Position numbers and translations under genes: made by a program
Shown: positions 33,821 to 46,296 of the stretch, piece by piece
Layout: each line of letters opens with the position of its first letter
How positions within the stretch are numbered: the stretch's first letter is position 1
Source: Dissophora ornata
Taxonomy: Eukaryota > Mortierellomycota > Mortierellomycetes > Mortierellales > Mortierellaceae
Direction: 5' to 3'
NCBI GenBank assembly: GCA_025201705.1
Contig: MU616640.1
Span: 1 to 64,000 of the forward strand
DNA length: 64,000 bases
The notes under the pieces: generated by a model
The model's database searches: none
What the model was told of the DNA's origin: nothing
The model's input: the letters and a program-made list of their open reading frames with translations, nothing else

Positions 33821-35936
33821 TTACGCCGAAGTTCCAGTGCTATCGTTCTTGGATCCTGGGGTGTTGACCGAGACGGAGGTGGAGCTCGAAGTCGCCGCTG
33901 TTGGTCCTGCCTGCAGAATCTTTTGACGTTCCTCTGGGTTAGGAATGACGACACCGCCTTGGCGAGCGCGGCTCAAAATCTTCTCAGCCCACTTTACAAC
34001 AGGCAGATCGATGCTATGGATATCGAAATGACAAGTGTGGTACAAAAGAGTAATTAAGATCGTATTCTCTGGTTTCTATAGTTCGTTCATTTGTAGTGCA
34101 TGACGACCACATACACTTTGCCGTTGTAATTGAATGCTCCGACGCCGCGCTTTGAGTGCTCCTGGTAGCCTTCGCTAATATCGGCGGCTCTGGCAATCTC
34201 TACATACATGATGTGGTGGTTAGATCAGTATATTTGCAGATGCTTCGATAACGTGAGACCAAGATCCCGAATACGCAGTTTTGCGTCATGTACCATGTTC
34301 AGTGGGAAGGAAGCAGCGTTGGATAATCTCGAGTTGACGTGGGTGGACGGCCTGCTTGCCCAAGAAGCCCATCCTGCGCCCAAACTCGCACTCCTCCTTC
34401 AGAATCTCGTCATTTTTGTAGTCCATGCAGACCTGAGGTTAAATGAAGATGAAAATTGGTTATCGGTATTTTTCACCATTATCTCGGCAGTTCTAGGGCA
34501 TTCTGCATTGTACAGCGTGCTTACAAGATCGATGGCCTGCAAGCCATAGGCATGTGCAGCCGTGACAATGGCAGATCGGCCGTAGAGCATTTCTACTCCT
34601 TCACGGGTTCTGGTCAGTCCCAAATCGGCACAGTAATCCTCAGCAGCAAACTAAATAGTTTGAACGAGATCCATACAGTACGTGAGATGAAAGACACTCA
34701 ATCAATTTGCATCGGCCGTTCTTATGTTATGGAACACGAACACTCATACCACCAACGCATCGACACGAGGGTCCGAGGTGGCGATCTCCTTCAAGTTCAT
34801 GACTCCAAGAGCACTTTCGATCGAGGCGATAATTCTGACATTCTTGCGCCTAGTCTCGAGAAGAGTATTCATTAACAGCGTAAATATTCGCCCACATACC
34901 ATTTCTCATTGACCATGACACATGTCAAGCTTACGTGATGGACGGAGCCACGCTATCGACCATTTGGCTGACAAACTGAACGTCCTTAGCAGATTGAACC
35001 TTTGGGATGACAATCGCCTGCAGCCTGCTAGACCGGAGCTATTTTAAAATACGCGATTGAAGCGGAGAGTTGATCGGCATCAGTAACTGAGAAGAGCGGT
35101 CAAATCAAACATGTACCGCGATGTCACAGAATAATAACCATACCACAACATTCAAGTCGTCAAATTCTAAGCCGGATCCGACAGCGTTGATCCGAACAGC
35201 TTTTTCGGCTTTACGATGCTCTGAAGCTTCAAGCGCATCAAACACCATCTCTCGAGCAATATTCTTGCGATTATGAGCGACACCATCCTCGAGATCATAA
35301 ACAAGACAATCTGCAGCAAGTGACAGCGAGGATTTAAGCTTGCGTTCGTCGCTTCCAGGAACTGTTCGGAAAGAGTCAATGCGTGATTGTTAAAAAACTG
35401 GCCAAATTATCGCCACTGATTGCTTATGATAAGCCTTTGCCGATTTTTACCGTAAAAAATTGATCGTCGGATGCGCTTCTCTGGTTCTGATCCCACGATC
35501 CCTAATCCTTGAAGGGCGGCGGATGCGGAGGATGGCGGAGATGACGCGACTGACGACGCCGCGGAGGAAGAGGCAGTTGTTGAAGAGAGCGTGAGACTGT
35601 TTGCTTTGTCGTTGGCGAAGGTGGTCGTCGTGGCACTCAGATATCTTTTCCCGAGAGTTGACCCAGCAGCTAGGCTCGGCGGAAGAAAGAGATAAACACG
35701 TCAGCACCGAGATATTGCTTGAAGAACATCCTAGAATTTGTTCCCCTAGACATGGGGCCATCCTTTGTTCCTGATCCTCTTTCTTCAAGCATGCGCTAAA
35801 GTGGCATCACCATGACGTGTAGGGTGTCGCTAGACCGCGACTGCGAGTCCTTCCTTGGAAGCAACTTACCTTTCGTCGTTCCGAGGGTTCTAGTGAGAGT
35901 GTTGTGGGCAGCACTAGTTCTGAATGCAGCAAGCAT
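33821..35936 (-). CDS. CLYBL: Citramalyl-CoA lyase (CLYBL), HpcH/HpaI aldolase family, mitochondrial
   Basis: Nine exons (35936-35870, 35669-35451, 35361-35144, 35038-34935, 34849-34750, 34650-34525, 34432-34294, 34199-34115, 34013-33821) give 416 residues with consistent phases. CLYBL-type lyases cleave citramalyl-CoA and related beta-hydroxyacyl-CoAs in mitochondria (C5-dicarboxylate/itaconate breakdown). Motifs: VPGSDERKLKSSLSLAADCLVYDLEDGVA (CoA/divalent-metal region with the acidic YDLEDGV), AVRINAVGSG, IIASIESALGV (metal-binding Glu), DALVFAAEDYCADLGLTRT (Asp/Glu cluster), LVCMDYKNDEILKEECEFGRRMGFLGKQAVHP and GAFNYNGKVIDLPVV. The N-terminus is presequence-like. The last 35 residues are a Ser/Thr/Ala tail absent in shorter homologues. 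The ninth exon starts ATCGATC after a split codon, giving GKVIDLP. It is divergent from Rsm22, sharing a 433 bp spacer. Confidence 0.9.
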
Positions 35937-36369
35937 GGCGGAGTCGTTGAGTCTAGGATGGATGGGAAATAAACAGCAATGAGGGCAGCTGTGGGGTGAG
36001 AGTGCCCACAACGGCAATGCGAAGTGAAACCGTAGGCGCGAAGTCACACGTGATTTGATGTAAAGTAACACGAAGCGCGATTGAAGGGCTTTTGGTAAAT
36101 TCCCACGCCTATCATAGAGCATATGACAGCTGGGATGGTGTCCTTTGCTCCGCACAATGTAGGCTGCCGTTGTGTTGTCTAGGAGGCGTTCTAGCGATGA
36201 GAATTAACCTGGGACGCGGTGATGCCGGTGCCTGAGACTGCCGCCACCAAAATTGCCAAACTGGGGATCGAAATGTCGATCGCAGTCACTATTTATCGGC
36301 CGTTGCTTAAAAAAAAAGCTCCTTTGACTTGCTGCTTGTCCACAACAATCAGGAACACATTGAGAGGCA
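35937..36369. promoter_or_regulatory. Divergent promoter between CLYBL and Rsm22/METTL17
   Basis: Spacer of 433 bp between opposite start codons of two mitochondrial genes, suggesting shared control. No specific binding site is claimed. Confidence 0.45.
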
Positions 36370-38983
36370 ATGACATCGCTCCGACAACTTCATGGCATGC
36401 AGGCGAATCGGACAGTCGCTGGCCTAACCGACTTGTTAGTCCATCGCTTCCCCGGACTATCACTAAACACATGCGGAACTGCCTCAGGTAGGCGGGGATA
36501 TGCCAGGGCGGTCCGAGCACGGCCCAAAACTCCGAGGGCATCCTCGACGATATCTGCCTCCCCTTCTACCAGTTCCTCCTCAAGACCGTCTTCTACAGCT
36601 AAGGGCGATGTCGTTTCAGCGTCAAATTCTGCCCTGAAAAGTACAGATTCCGCTATGCCCAATATCAAACTACCAAGTAACTTCAAGCTCGCGAAGCTGC
36701 AAACCATTGAAGAGTACGATCCCAACATGGTTATCTTTCTGGACAAACACGGAAATGTGTCCATGATCCCCCATGACAGCAGAGTCAATGGGCAGACACG
36801 GGAGGAATATGACGCTGCATTGGATGCAGGAGATCTGGATGAGAACAGATCTCAACATCAGCGGGGCTCCAATGAAGCAGAGTATGGTCGCAAGCGCATC
36901 GGACAGGTTGAGATGCCCAAGGATATTCAGGATGCAATCCGTGCAGTGACTGGTGGTATGACATAGCTATGTTACAGATTGGATAAATGCTTGCTCTTGG
37001 AAAGATCCTCGCTCTCGTTAACATTTTATTGCCTTTCCCTTTAGAACATGACAAATCGTTGATCAGGACAGATGCGCTCAGATTGTACGGGTCTTTGAGG
37101 TCGACAGGAGCGTTAGAGGATGATGCTTCCATGGAAGCGCCAACAAAGAGTACGAACTTGAAATTGCATCCAAATTTTTGTCTTCATTCGATAAGTTGAC
37201 ATATTGACACGCCCACTTTTTCCTAGGACTTAAGAGCGGCTCAGGAGATATGAGATCCAAGGACGACAAGCCTATCCCAGCACATATTCTGGAATATGGC
37301 CATCGAGAGTCGATAGCCTACATTGCTGCTATGGCGTCCACGACATATAGTGCGATCAAAAACGTTCTGGAGGAAGTGAATAGACGTGTCCCTGACTTGC
37401 AGCCCAGGACATTTTTGGACTTTGGAACGGGACCAGGGACAGCGATCTGGGCTGCAAATGAAGTTTGGGAGACACCACTAAAATATACTGGAATCGACGC
37501 CTCTTTGGCCATGTTGGAGACCGCGGAGGAGATTCTGGAAGTGATGTCCTCACGAGGAGCACCTATCTCCAATGTCACTCTCAAACCATTCATGTCGCAT
37601 GGATCGCAGGATGCAAAGCACGATGTTGTGATGAGTGCATTTGCATTGAGCGAGCTCACGACGCCAGCTCTTCGCAAGTCAACGCTGGAGCATCTTTGGG
37701 ACTCCACAAACGATATGTTGGTAAGGGAAAAACTAAGACACCGAGTTTTATGAGCGTTACTCTTTCCGGGGATGACTCAGAACAGCGTTTTATACTCACG
37801 AATTGATTCTAGATTTTGATTGATCGCGGAACTCCCAGCGGGTTCAAGATTCTTGCAGAGGCCAGGGAGCAAATTTTGGGGCTGGATGCGGATCGGTTCA
37901 AGGTAAAACCAAAATACGACGCGTACGGAAACCAGTTGCCAGAGGAGGAGCCGCAAGCACGAGAGCCGGCACATGTTTTGGCACCTGTAAGTGATTTCTC
38001 ATCTCAACAGATGATGTATATCCGCTGAACTGGAGTTCGAATTAACACCAATATACATATAATGTCGACGAACTTCCTCTTGGATATAGTGTCCGCACGA
38101 TAAAATCTGCCCCATATATGCATCGTTGTCACGCGAGACTCAGTGGTGCCATTTCTCGCAAAAGGTCCAGCGGCCTGACTTTCTAGTAAGTTCACCAACG
38201 ATTCACTTTACTCTTATCCCCTTCGGTTCATAATCTGACAACATTTATTCCACGTTTTTTTCCCTGCAGCGCAAGACAAAGCACTCGAAAGAAAACTTCG
38301 AGGATTCGAAGTATACGTATGTTGTCCTTCGCAAAGGTGCCCGTCCAGTCTTTACTCCACCACCACCATTGACGCAACCATCATCAGCCGATAATATGCA
38401 GACACAATTACAGCAAACTTTGGAGTCTAAAGCTGAATCGGAAGACAGCTCCTCCAAGAAAAAGAAGAAATACCAAAAGCTCCCGCCGCCACCTCCTGTG
38501 ACATACGACAACGTCGAGGACATATTTGCAGCATCCCATGACTGGTCCCGCATCGTTGTACCGCCGCTCAAGAAGGATGGACATGTTGTCATTGATACCT
38601 GTGCAGCCAACGGATACTTGGAACGCATTATTATTCCGAAATCTCAAGGCAAGATTCCCTACAGAGACGCACGCAAGGCCATGTGGGGTGATTTGTTCCC
38701 ACATGCTCCCAAGAACAAGCCCGTGAGGAAGGATGCCGTCAAAAACATGTTAGATGGCGGTAACGGGAATGAAACCGAGGAAGGCGGCAACGGAGAGGGA
38801 AGAGAGAAGATTTCAAAAAGGAGACCTCTAGGGATCAGCTCTGAGATGCTGTTGAAGCGGGCAAAGCAGAAGGAAAAGAAGCAGAGTCGACAGAAAATTT
38901 CGCTAGACGAGATCAACGGGACCAAGAGCAATCGAAAGGGCAAGAAAGGAGTCAGTGGTGATGATATTATCCTAGACCTGTAG
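36370..38983 (+). CDS. RSM22: Mitochondrial ribosomal small-subunit assembly factor Rsm22/METTL17
   Basis: Six exons (36370-36955, 37045-37149, 37227-37720, 37813-37986, 38090-38185, 38270-38983) give 722 residues. Rsm22/METTL17 is a methyltransferase-like factor needed to assemble the mitochondrial small subunit. Evidence: a presequence-like N-terminus; a SAM-binding-like motif DFGTGPGTAIWAA; an IDASLAMLE acidic-loop; VVMSAFALSEL; LILIDRGTPSGFKIL; CPHDKICP (Cys454, Cys460) with QWCHF (Cys473); and the tail motif DTCAANGYLERIIIPKSQGK...RDARKAMWGDLFPH (Cys596). The four cysteines correspond to the 4Fe-4S site described for METTL17/Rsm22. Between the third Cys and the tail motif lies a fungal low-complexity, Lys/Pro-rich insert. 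The C-terminal 120 residues are Lys/Arg/Gly-rich. Poly(A) signal at 39016. Confidence 0.92.
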
Positions 38984-39015
38984 TTTTTTTTCGCATTTAT
39001 CTGCATCGCACGCGT

Positions 39016-39021
39016 AATAAA
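39016..39021 (+). terminator. Poly(A) signal AATAAA of RSM22
   Basis: Canonical hexamer 33 nt after the stop. The stop of the convergent LRR-like gene is at 39104, so the two 3' ends nearly meet. Confidence 0.5.
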
Positions 39022-39103
39022 GAATTTAAACCGCTCAGACAAGAGTTCCCATGTGGGTCTACAGTACATCATTTTTGTTGAAAATCAACGCGAGCTGGTG
39101 CTG

Positions 39104-42100
39104 TTATATTTCACGCGCTACATTTAGTCCGTCGATCTCAACCAGCGGCGCCTTCCGTCTCAGGTCCACATAAAGCTCCCGGAACTCGTAAGTGGGATCA
39201 CACTTGGCCAATTCTGTATCCTTGAGACCTAAAAACCTCAGCTGGACCATCGAGTCGTAACCCTCAGGCAAAAGTTTGACAAAGATCTTAAGTTGTTCCA
39301 TCGAAAAGTTTGTGTCCTTAAAATCCAATATCTCCAGCTCAAAAAAATCAAACGATCTGATCACCGTCTGCCAACGTTCTGGGGTAAGGCGGTAACCCTG
39401 GAGTGAAAACTCCTTTATGGCCACCAGCATATCAGCAAGCTCGAGTTTCGATCCAGAGGACGGCTCAGGCTGTGAGTGCTGCGCTGAGATCAAGTCATTG
39501 ATTGGTGATGCGCAATCCTGTGGAAGTTTTGACATGTCCGGGTCCACAAGTCCGCACGTATCCAGATGTAGTTTTTTGTGTCCGCACAGACGAAGGATTG
39601 CAATCTCGAGTAGGTGTGAACTGGCCTCAGTGCCTTCTAGAAGCAATGTAGCCGCGCTTTCTCTTTGCTGACTTAGAAGTCGCCGTGGAGACGTCCTCAG
39701 ACCTGCATCGCGTAGCCGCCTATGCAAAGTAAGACCTAGCCGCTCTAGCCCTTTTGATCGATGTATGACTCGCGCCATACCATCAGCTCCAGTCCATGTC
39801 AGTGAGGCAAGGTTTACCGTCAACGAAGTCAGCCTGGAGCCCTCATTCTCGGTCGTACTGTCCAGCAACGCAGCAAGATTGTCGTCAAACATCTCATTTG
39901 TGGTCAGTTTTACTATAGACCAGCCATACATGTCGAATATGGATGACAAAATACTCGCATCCGCAGACCAGGTATTTCCCATTGTGAGTTCGGTGGATGC
40001 AGCGAAACCAATCTTAGTGGCATCAGGGAAGTCAAGGGTCATTCTAAGGGCGTCCTTGTTTGTAGTATCGCCATCCGCGTTTTCTTCATCCTCGGCTAGT
40101 TCCACCTTGCGCAGTGCACAGGAGCGTCGAGTAATTAAAGCGTCCGATCTTTCTGATTGTATTATGTCAATCAACACAAGAGCTTGTTCAAGACGACATC
40201 CAATCCGGAGCTCGGAAAGTTGGGTGCTGCGACGTAAGACGTCTCTCAACTGCTTCATTTCTACATCGTCCAGAGTCTTCTTCACATGTAGTCGGTGGAC
40301 ATGGTGCTCCTTGAGGAACAGGCCATCCGTGGAGAAATCCTTCAGCTGGGTGATAGTTATAGTCACATCCTGAATCTTTCCTTGAGAGGCATTGATGGTC
40401 ATTATTTGATTATTGATCTCCAGGGCGATATTTTCAAGGTTCTTGAATTGATCGATTTTGTCCACAATGAGATTGGAAGCGAAATTTAGGTCACTAGAGG
40501 TCAGCTTCAGTTCCGTCAAGGATAAACAAGAGTCGAGAATTTTTTTGACGACGAGCTGGGTGTCCTGTTCAGGCCGCGACATGGTAGTATCGATCTGTAG
40601 AACCCGGAGTTGAGGGCATGTGAAAATCTGACCAATGCTGATGTGTCCAAAAAAATTCTTGAAGCGTTTCAGTTGCAAAGATTGAATACGCATATTTCCC
40701 ATAAGTTGCAAGATTGGATCAAAGCGGCGACGGCGGTTGATTATATCGAGCGCTGGTCCCTTGAACGCTTCCCCATTGAGGGTCAGATTGATAATGTTGG
40801 CTTTTGTAACTGCGCTCGAGAATACCCGTAGATCGTTCAGAGTCACATCCCATTGTAGGGCAATGTCGAGCTCCTGTATCCCGCGCGCTTTGACCATCGC
40901 ATCATATAACTGCCTCGCCAGATTCCTAGTCCCGACATTGACTTCGACCTTGCCCGTTTCCTCAATAAACGTCCCGCCATTGACCCTCACCACATCTTTC
41001 AGCTGCATCATCGAAGACTGCCGGTAGTTCTCCCGATAGTGATCGTTGCAGACCCATTTGACATTACCCTCGGCAGTAGCGATCCTGTAGAGGTTGCCAA
41101 GTACTCGGTCGTTGTCTTGGACACGGAGGTACGACTCCAATCGTCTCAAGTCGGCTCCTTTCAAGACTTCCATTCTGTCTAAGGCCACCGCTCTGTCTAA
41201 GTCAACTGGCTCTGTGGGCAAGTCGACCCGGCCACTGGGGTTGCTCATTTGGCCCTGGATAAAGGTGATTGAGCTATCCACAAGACTTGCGAAATCATGC
41301 CTTACGATATCTGGTTTTTCGCGCACAGCTTCGATTCCTTCCACGACCTTGAAGTGCGCCAATGATGGTATAACGATCCCTCTGGTCATGTACCCGTATT
41401 TGACCATCTCCATCATTATTAATGCGTACGGCCCGTACTTCTGGAAGAACTCGTCAGGCTTGTTGATATCGTATCCATCGTGCTTAGCCAAATGAATTTC
41501 ATGCGGAGCCCTACTTCCTTCTGCCATTGTATGTGAACCACATTCGCACAAGAAGTATAGCCGGAACTCCTTCGAGAGCGGCTTGTCAAGAGTCTCTCGA
41601 ATTCGCTTTGCTTTCGGAAGAACGACGAACAATCGAGGTATCGGATACTCGTGGAGTTCATAGTTCTGGGTGATGGTTGACTCGATACGATTTTGAACGA
41701 TGGCCAGGCGTTCGAGGGTCTGCGTTTGCAGCCTAAGCATCTCATCCATCATCTTCCGGTGCTCTTCCTGAAGTGTCCTGTTCTTCTCCAACAAAGCAAG
41801 AGTAGACTCAAACCCCAGGTGGAGGGCATTTCTGATGCTCTCAGATTGTGCCTGAACCTCAGAATTGAGGGGCAGACTGTTTGGGTTACTGAGGGACACT
41901 CGAGTGTCATCAGAGCAGATAACCAAACTCTTGTCCGTGCTATTGGCATCGTCTATTTGTTCGACTAGAGGCGATGGTATAGCCACATTTTCCTCCCAAA
42001 CTGTCGCTTTCAAGTCGATGTCTGTCGCAATGGTTGTGGGTGATGTTGGACAGGGATCTGGATCCTTCGTAAGCACCTTCGAAACATCGTTGTTGAGCTC

Positions 42101-42488
42101 GACAGAGTCACCAATGATAACTTCAAGGACGAGTCCTGGATGGTATGCAATTCTGAGAGGGACAAGTCTACAAACAGACAGGTTGATAGACATTTAGTTA
42201 AAGCCTCCAGAAAGAAGATGATACCATGAGTATTTGCTTCGGAACTTACTCTTGAAAATCGTCGTCAACCATGAACACGACAACATCTGAACCGCTCATG
42301 ATGCATCTAGGCTTGTTAAATGCCATTTGGATATCTTTCCACAGAACGACATTTTCTCCTGTCTTGCTATCCAGCCGGGCAGGAATGTAGACGGTCCCAG
42401 TTGACGTGGCAGCTCGAAAAGCTTGCAACGCAGGGGACGATGCGACGTAGGGTGGCTTTTCCAACTCGGGGAACCTTTTCGTGATCAT
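39104..42488 (-). CDS. Large coiled-coil/Cys-His/LRR-like protein, tandem copy 1
   Basis: Two exons (42488-42250, 42167-39104) give 1,100 residues. I do not recognise the family. It can be read as four parts: an N-terminal globular segment (about 1-105: TVYIPARLDSKTGENVVLWKD and VFMVDDDFQELVPLRIAYHPG, like a beta-rich fold); a Ser/Thr linker; a coiled coil at about 195-245 (heptad-rich LLEKNRTLQEEHRKM); and a conserved core from RLFVVLPK through FRLYFLCECGSH (Cys287, Cys289, His292) and HEIHLAKHDGY (His302, His305, His309). The C-terminal 600 residues form irregular leucine-rich units (for example LTELKLTSSDLN, LRVLQIDTTMS) ending near LEILDFKDTNFSMEQLK. Single copy-2 paralogue and a decayed relative are also in this window. 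It may be a recognition/receptor protein, but its role is unknown. Confidence 0.8.
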
Positions 42489-42880
42489 GTCTCAGTAGAC
42501 AGCTGGCTTGTGTGGTGGCGTGGGAGTAGCGATTTGGCTGATGTGAGGCTGAGACTATCAGATGCCGGATCTTATGGATGGCGTCCGCGATGAGTGATGG
42601 GGAAGATGATGAATGGAAGCAGAGCCACAGGGCGAGGGCAAAAGTATGCCTTGGGTCATGGTCTGCTTGTGCCACACAAACTTGTTTGATTCTTCGCTGC
42701 GCCCCAGACATGGCTCTGTCAATGCTTGGCCCTCTATCGTGCGGCACTCGCAATGACAGCGAATGTAAATGATGGATGATAGGAAGTCTTTGGACTATGT
42801 CGACCATGCATGTCTTTTCTTGCGCGATACGATATTTAGTTTATTGGTATACGGCATGCAAGCAAAAGCTTCCCTTGGCT
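42489..42880. other. Short spacer between the tandem paralogues
   Basis: 392 bp separating the stop of copy 2 and the start of copy 1, so it holds the copy 1 promoter and copy 2 3' UTR. No distinct element is seen. Confidence 0.5.
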
Positions 42881-45800
42881 CTACAGCTTCAGGCCCTCAA
42901 TCTTAGTACGCGGCGTCTTCTCTCGGAACCAAACATACGCTTCTTTCATTGCACGGGGCTCACAGCATTTGTCGAGGTCTGTGTTGAACAAACTTACAAC
43001 CTTCAATGGGACCGCAGAGGTGTTGGGCTCTGGTATGCGCTTGATCAGCAGTTGCAGCTGCTCCAGTGAAAAGTTCGTGTCATCAAGACTCAATGTTTCC
43101 AACGCAGAGAGATCGATCGCTTCTATTACAGCGCTCCATCCTTGCGGCGAGAGTCGGAGAAAATGTAGTTGAATCTCTTGTAGGGACCTCCAGGCCTGTG
43201 GAAGTTCGAGTATCGATTCGAATGCAGGTAAAATAGGCGATAGAACAGGAGGGCTAGAGACCATTGCCGCGATCCATTGAGCGCGATCCAGCGAAAGCTC
43301 TTGATTGTCTTGCCAGACATCTTGGCTATCAGAACAAACAAGTTTGAATGTATCCAGGTTCCGCACGTCGCTCCTGCAAGAGCAGGCCGCTTCAATCTCG
43401 GGTATCCATGAATCAGCTGTGGAACCTTCAAGAAGCAACGAGCTTATTATTCCCTTATGCGGATCTAGAATTCGCGCTGCGGCCATCCGCCGATCTTCGT
43501 CGTGCAGCTTTTGCAAAGTAAAACCCAGTCGCTCCAGTCCCTTCGAGCGACCAATGACTCGCACCATGCATTCAAGTCCAGTCGGCGTCAGCGAGGAAGG
43601 GATTAACATCAACGAGGTCAGTTTGGAGCCCTTGTCCTCTGTCTTACTGTCCAGCAATGCAGCAAGATGGTCGCTGAACGCCTGGTTCGCGGCCAGCTTC
43701 TCGATGGACCATGCATATTTCTCGAATATTCCTGAGAGTGGGCTGGATTCGTCCACGGGCGCGGTATCTCTCATCTCAAGATGAATGTTTACTCCGAAAT
43801 CATTATTGCCAAGGTTAGGAAAGTCGATGGTCACGTTGAGCACGTCCTTGCTTGCTGTGTCACCGATCGGATGCTCCTCGTCATTCGCTAGATCCACCTT
43901 GCGCAGTTCAGACTTTCGATATTTTGCTAAAACATCCAATCTCGTAGATGTTATGAAATCGATCAGCACAAGTGCTCGCTCAGGGCGACATCCAATTCGG
44001 ACTTCAAAGAGCTCCATTTTGTTGTGTAAAATGTCTCTCAGCTGCTTCTCTTCTGCCCTGTCTGGTGTCCTATCCACATGTAGCTGGTGAATGTTGTATT
44101 TCTTGAGGAATGGGTCATCTGGAGAGAGATCCTTAAGTCGAATAGCCCTTATTGTCACGGCGATAAGTTTTCCTTTGGAGAAATCCATGGTCAAGCGTCG
44201 CTCATCATAGTCTATTGTCATAGCCTGAAGCCTTTGTAGGCCCTCCAGCTTTTCCATCAGATCGTCGAGAATAGGAGTCCAATGACTGGACTTCAAATCC
44301 AGCGTAATCAGAGACTCAAAACAATCGAAGATGCTTTTGACAATATATCGCGTGGCCTTTTCCTTAGAAGGAAGCATGGACTCGATTGTAAGGTATCGAA
44401 TATTGGGAGCCGTGTCCAAAGCAGAGTCACTTGTACGAGGGTAGAATTTCACGAAGTTCCTGAGATGCAGAGATTGGATCCGCCCGTTCGATGTCATCTG
44501 AAAAATTGGATCAAATCGCTTCCCACCGTTCAAAAAATCGGATATGGGTCCTTTGAAGCAGGCTCCATCAATTGTCAAACAAACTATATTCGCATCCCTA
44601 ACTCCCATGGCTAGCTTCTTCAGATGCTTCCGTGTAACATCCCAGGCCAAGGCAATATCCAGCTCTTGTATGCAATTCGCCTTTATCACTGCCTTGTAGA
44701 ATAACTTGGCCTGGCCCTTGGAAGCAATGGTGATCACAACCTTGCCTCTCTCCTCATCAAAGGTGCCCTTTTCCCGGACAAATTCTCGCAAGTCCTGCAA
44801 GTCTGATTCTCGACGGCTTCCCCCAAGCTGGTGGTCTTTGCACACCCACCGAACATGCCCCTTCTTGGTGGTTATCTTACGGAGGTTACCAAAGACCTTG
44901 TCTTTATCATACGTCGCCAGATAGGCTTCAAGCTTTCTGAGGTCGGGGCCGGTCCAACCTTCCACTTCGTCCAAATTAGTGTGTCGTGAAACTTTGTCGA
45001 TTCCGCCAGTGGTGTCACCACCGTTCTTCTCAATAAACGTCATTGTTGCATCCACCATGCCAGCGAAGCTGCCCCATGACTTGTCGAGATATTTTTCTAC
45101 CTTTTCAAACCCGCCCAGAACTCCTGACTGACTCAGAGCTGGTAAGAAGAAACCAGCGACGCAAACCCCATATTTGATCATCTGCAGCATTCGTAATGTA
45201 CGGGCACCATGCTTTTCAAAGAAGTCGTTCGGTTTCTGGAGTTCATATCCTTCGTGCTTCGCGAAATGTATCGAGTGCTTAGGACCGCCCTCAGTCTGGG
45301 TATGCTCACCGCACTCGCATAGAAAATACAAACGAAAGCTGTCGGAACACAGCCTACCAACCACGTCTCTGGAGCCCGTTGCTTTCGGCAGAACGATGAA
45401 GAGTCGCGGGGTAGTGTATTCGTGAAGCTCAAAATTCTGTGTCAGGACAGCTTCAATCCCGCTCTTGATATCCGCGAGCTTCTTCAACATCTGGGCTTGC
45501 ACGTCGTTGACTTTTTCCAGTAGCACTCTGTTTTCCTTCGCGAGCTCAATAACCACTAGTAATAGTACCGTGACGCGCGTGAAGCCAGTATGCACGTCGT
45601 CTTTGATCATGTTCGCTTGCTGAAGTACTTGTCGAAGGAGAGCTGTTTGGTCATTTGGGTGGTCACTATCAGCAACCGTTTGCGATATGTTTGTGGAGAT
45701 GGTACCATTTCTGGACAAGGTTGAAGTAGCGATAGTAGTCATGTTGGCGACACTGGCATTAGGCAGATTGTCCATCCTGGCAATCAAGGTCTGCAAAAGT

Positions 45801-46296
45801 TGCTGATGGTCATTGACAGGAAGAGTATGTAACGAGCTCTGAACGTCATTGATGAGTAGTTGTATATCCTGAGTAACCATCAGATCGTGGCTGAGACCCC
45901 TGTTTTCCAGAGATAACGTAGTTGTATCAGAAGAGACTACAGCGGCAGCGGCAGAGGTCGTGGTTCGAGTGTTATTCCCGGTGGGAGCTTGAATGAAATC
46001 CTCGGGCTTATGGGGGGCCTCCCTGTAATATTTTGGAACGTCAGTTAGCTTCGAATCCATGTTTTTCATCTAAGGGCGGAAAGCTGCATCTCGACTAACA
46101 AAGATAACGAGAGGACATACTTTTGAAGAGTTCCATTGCCCGTAGCGGCCTCTTCGCGCCTTTTTCGGTAAACATCTTTGTGGATGTACTGAACTTGACT
46201 CCTGATAACAATGTGTTCGCCAGCGACGAGTTCAGGGCATGAGTTTGTCCGAGATGCCAACGAACTGCGTTGCATGTCGCTGGCATTGGCCATCAT
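42881..46296 (-). CDS. Large coiled-coil/Cys-His/LRR-like protein, tandem copy 2
   Basis: Two exons (46296-46121, 46022-42881) give 1,105 residues. It is a diverged paralogue of the 1,100-residue protein, same strand and 392 bp away. The conserved core repeats: RLFIVLPK, FRLYFLCECGEH (Cys294, Cys296, His299) and HSIHFAKHEGYE (His308, His311, His315), with the same two cysteines and four histidines. The C-termini also align (LSPQGWSAVIEAIDLSALE versus LTPERWQTVIRSFDFFELE; LSLDDTNFSLEQLQLL versus LDFKDTNFSMEQLKIF). The N-terminal exon differs from copy 1 and is less clear, but a helical segment again precedes the core (about 205-250, LLLVVIELAKENRVLLEKV). The whole gene is LRR-like after residue 400. 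The function is unknown. Confidence 0.8.
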
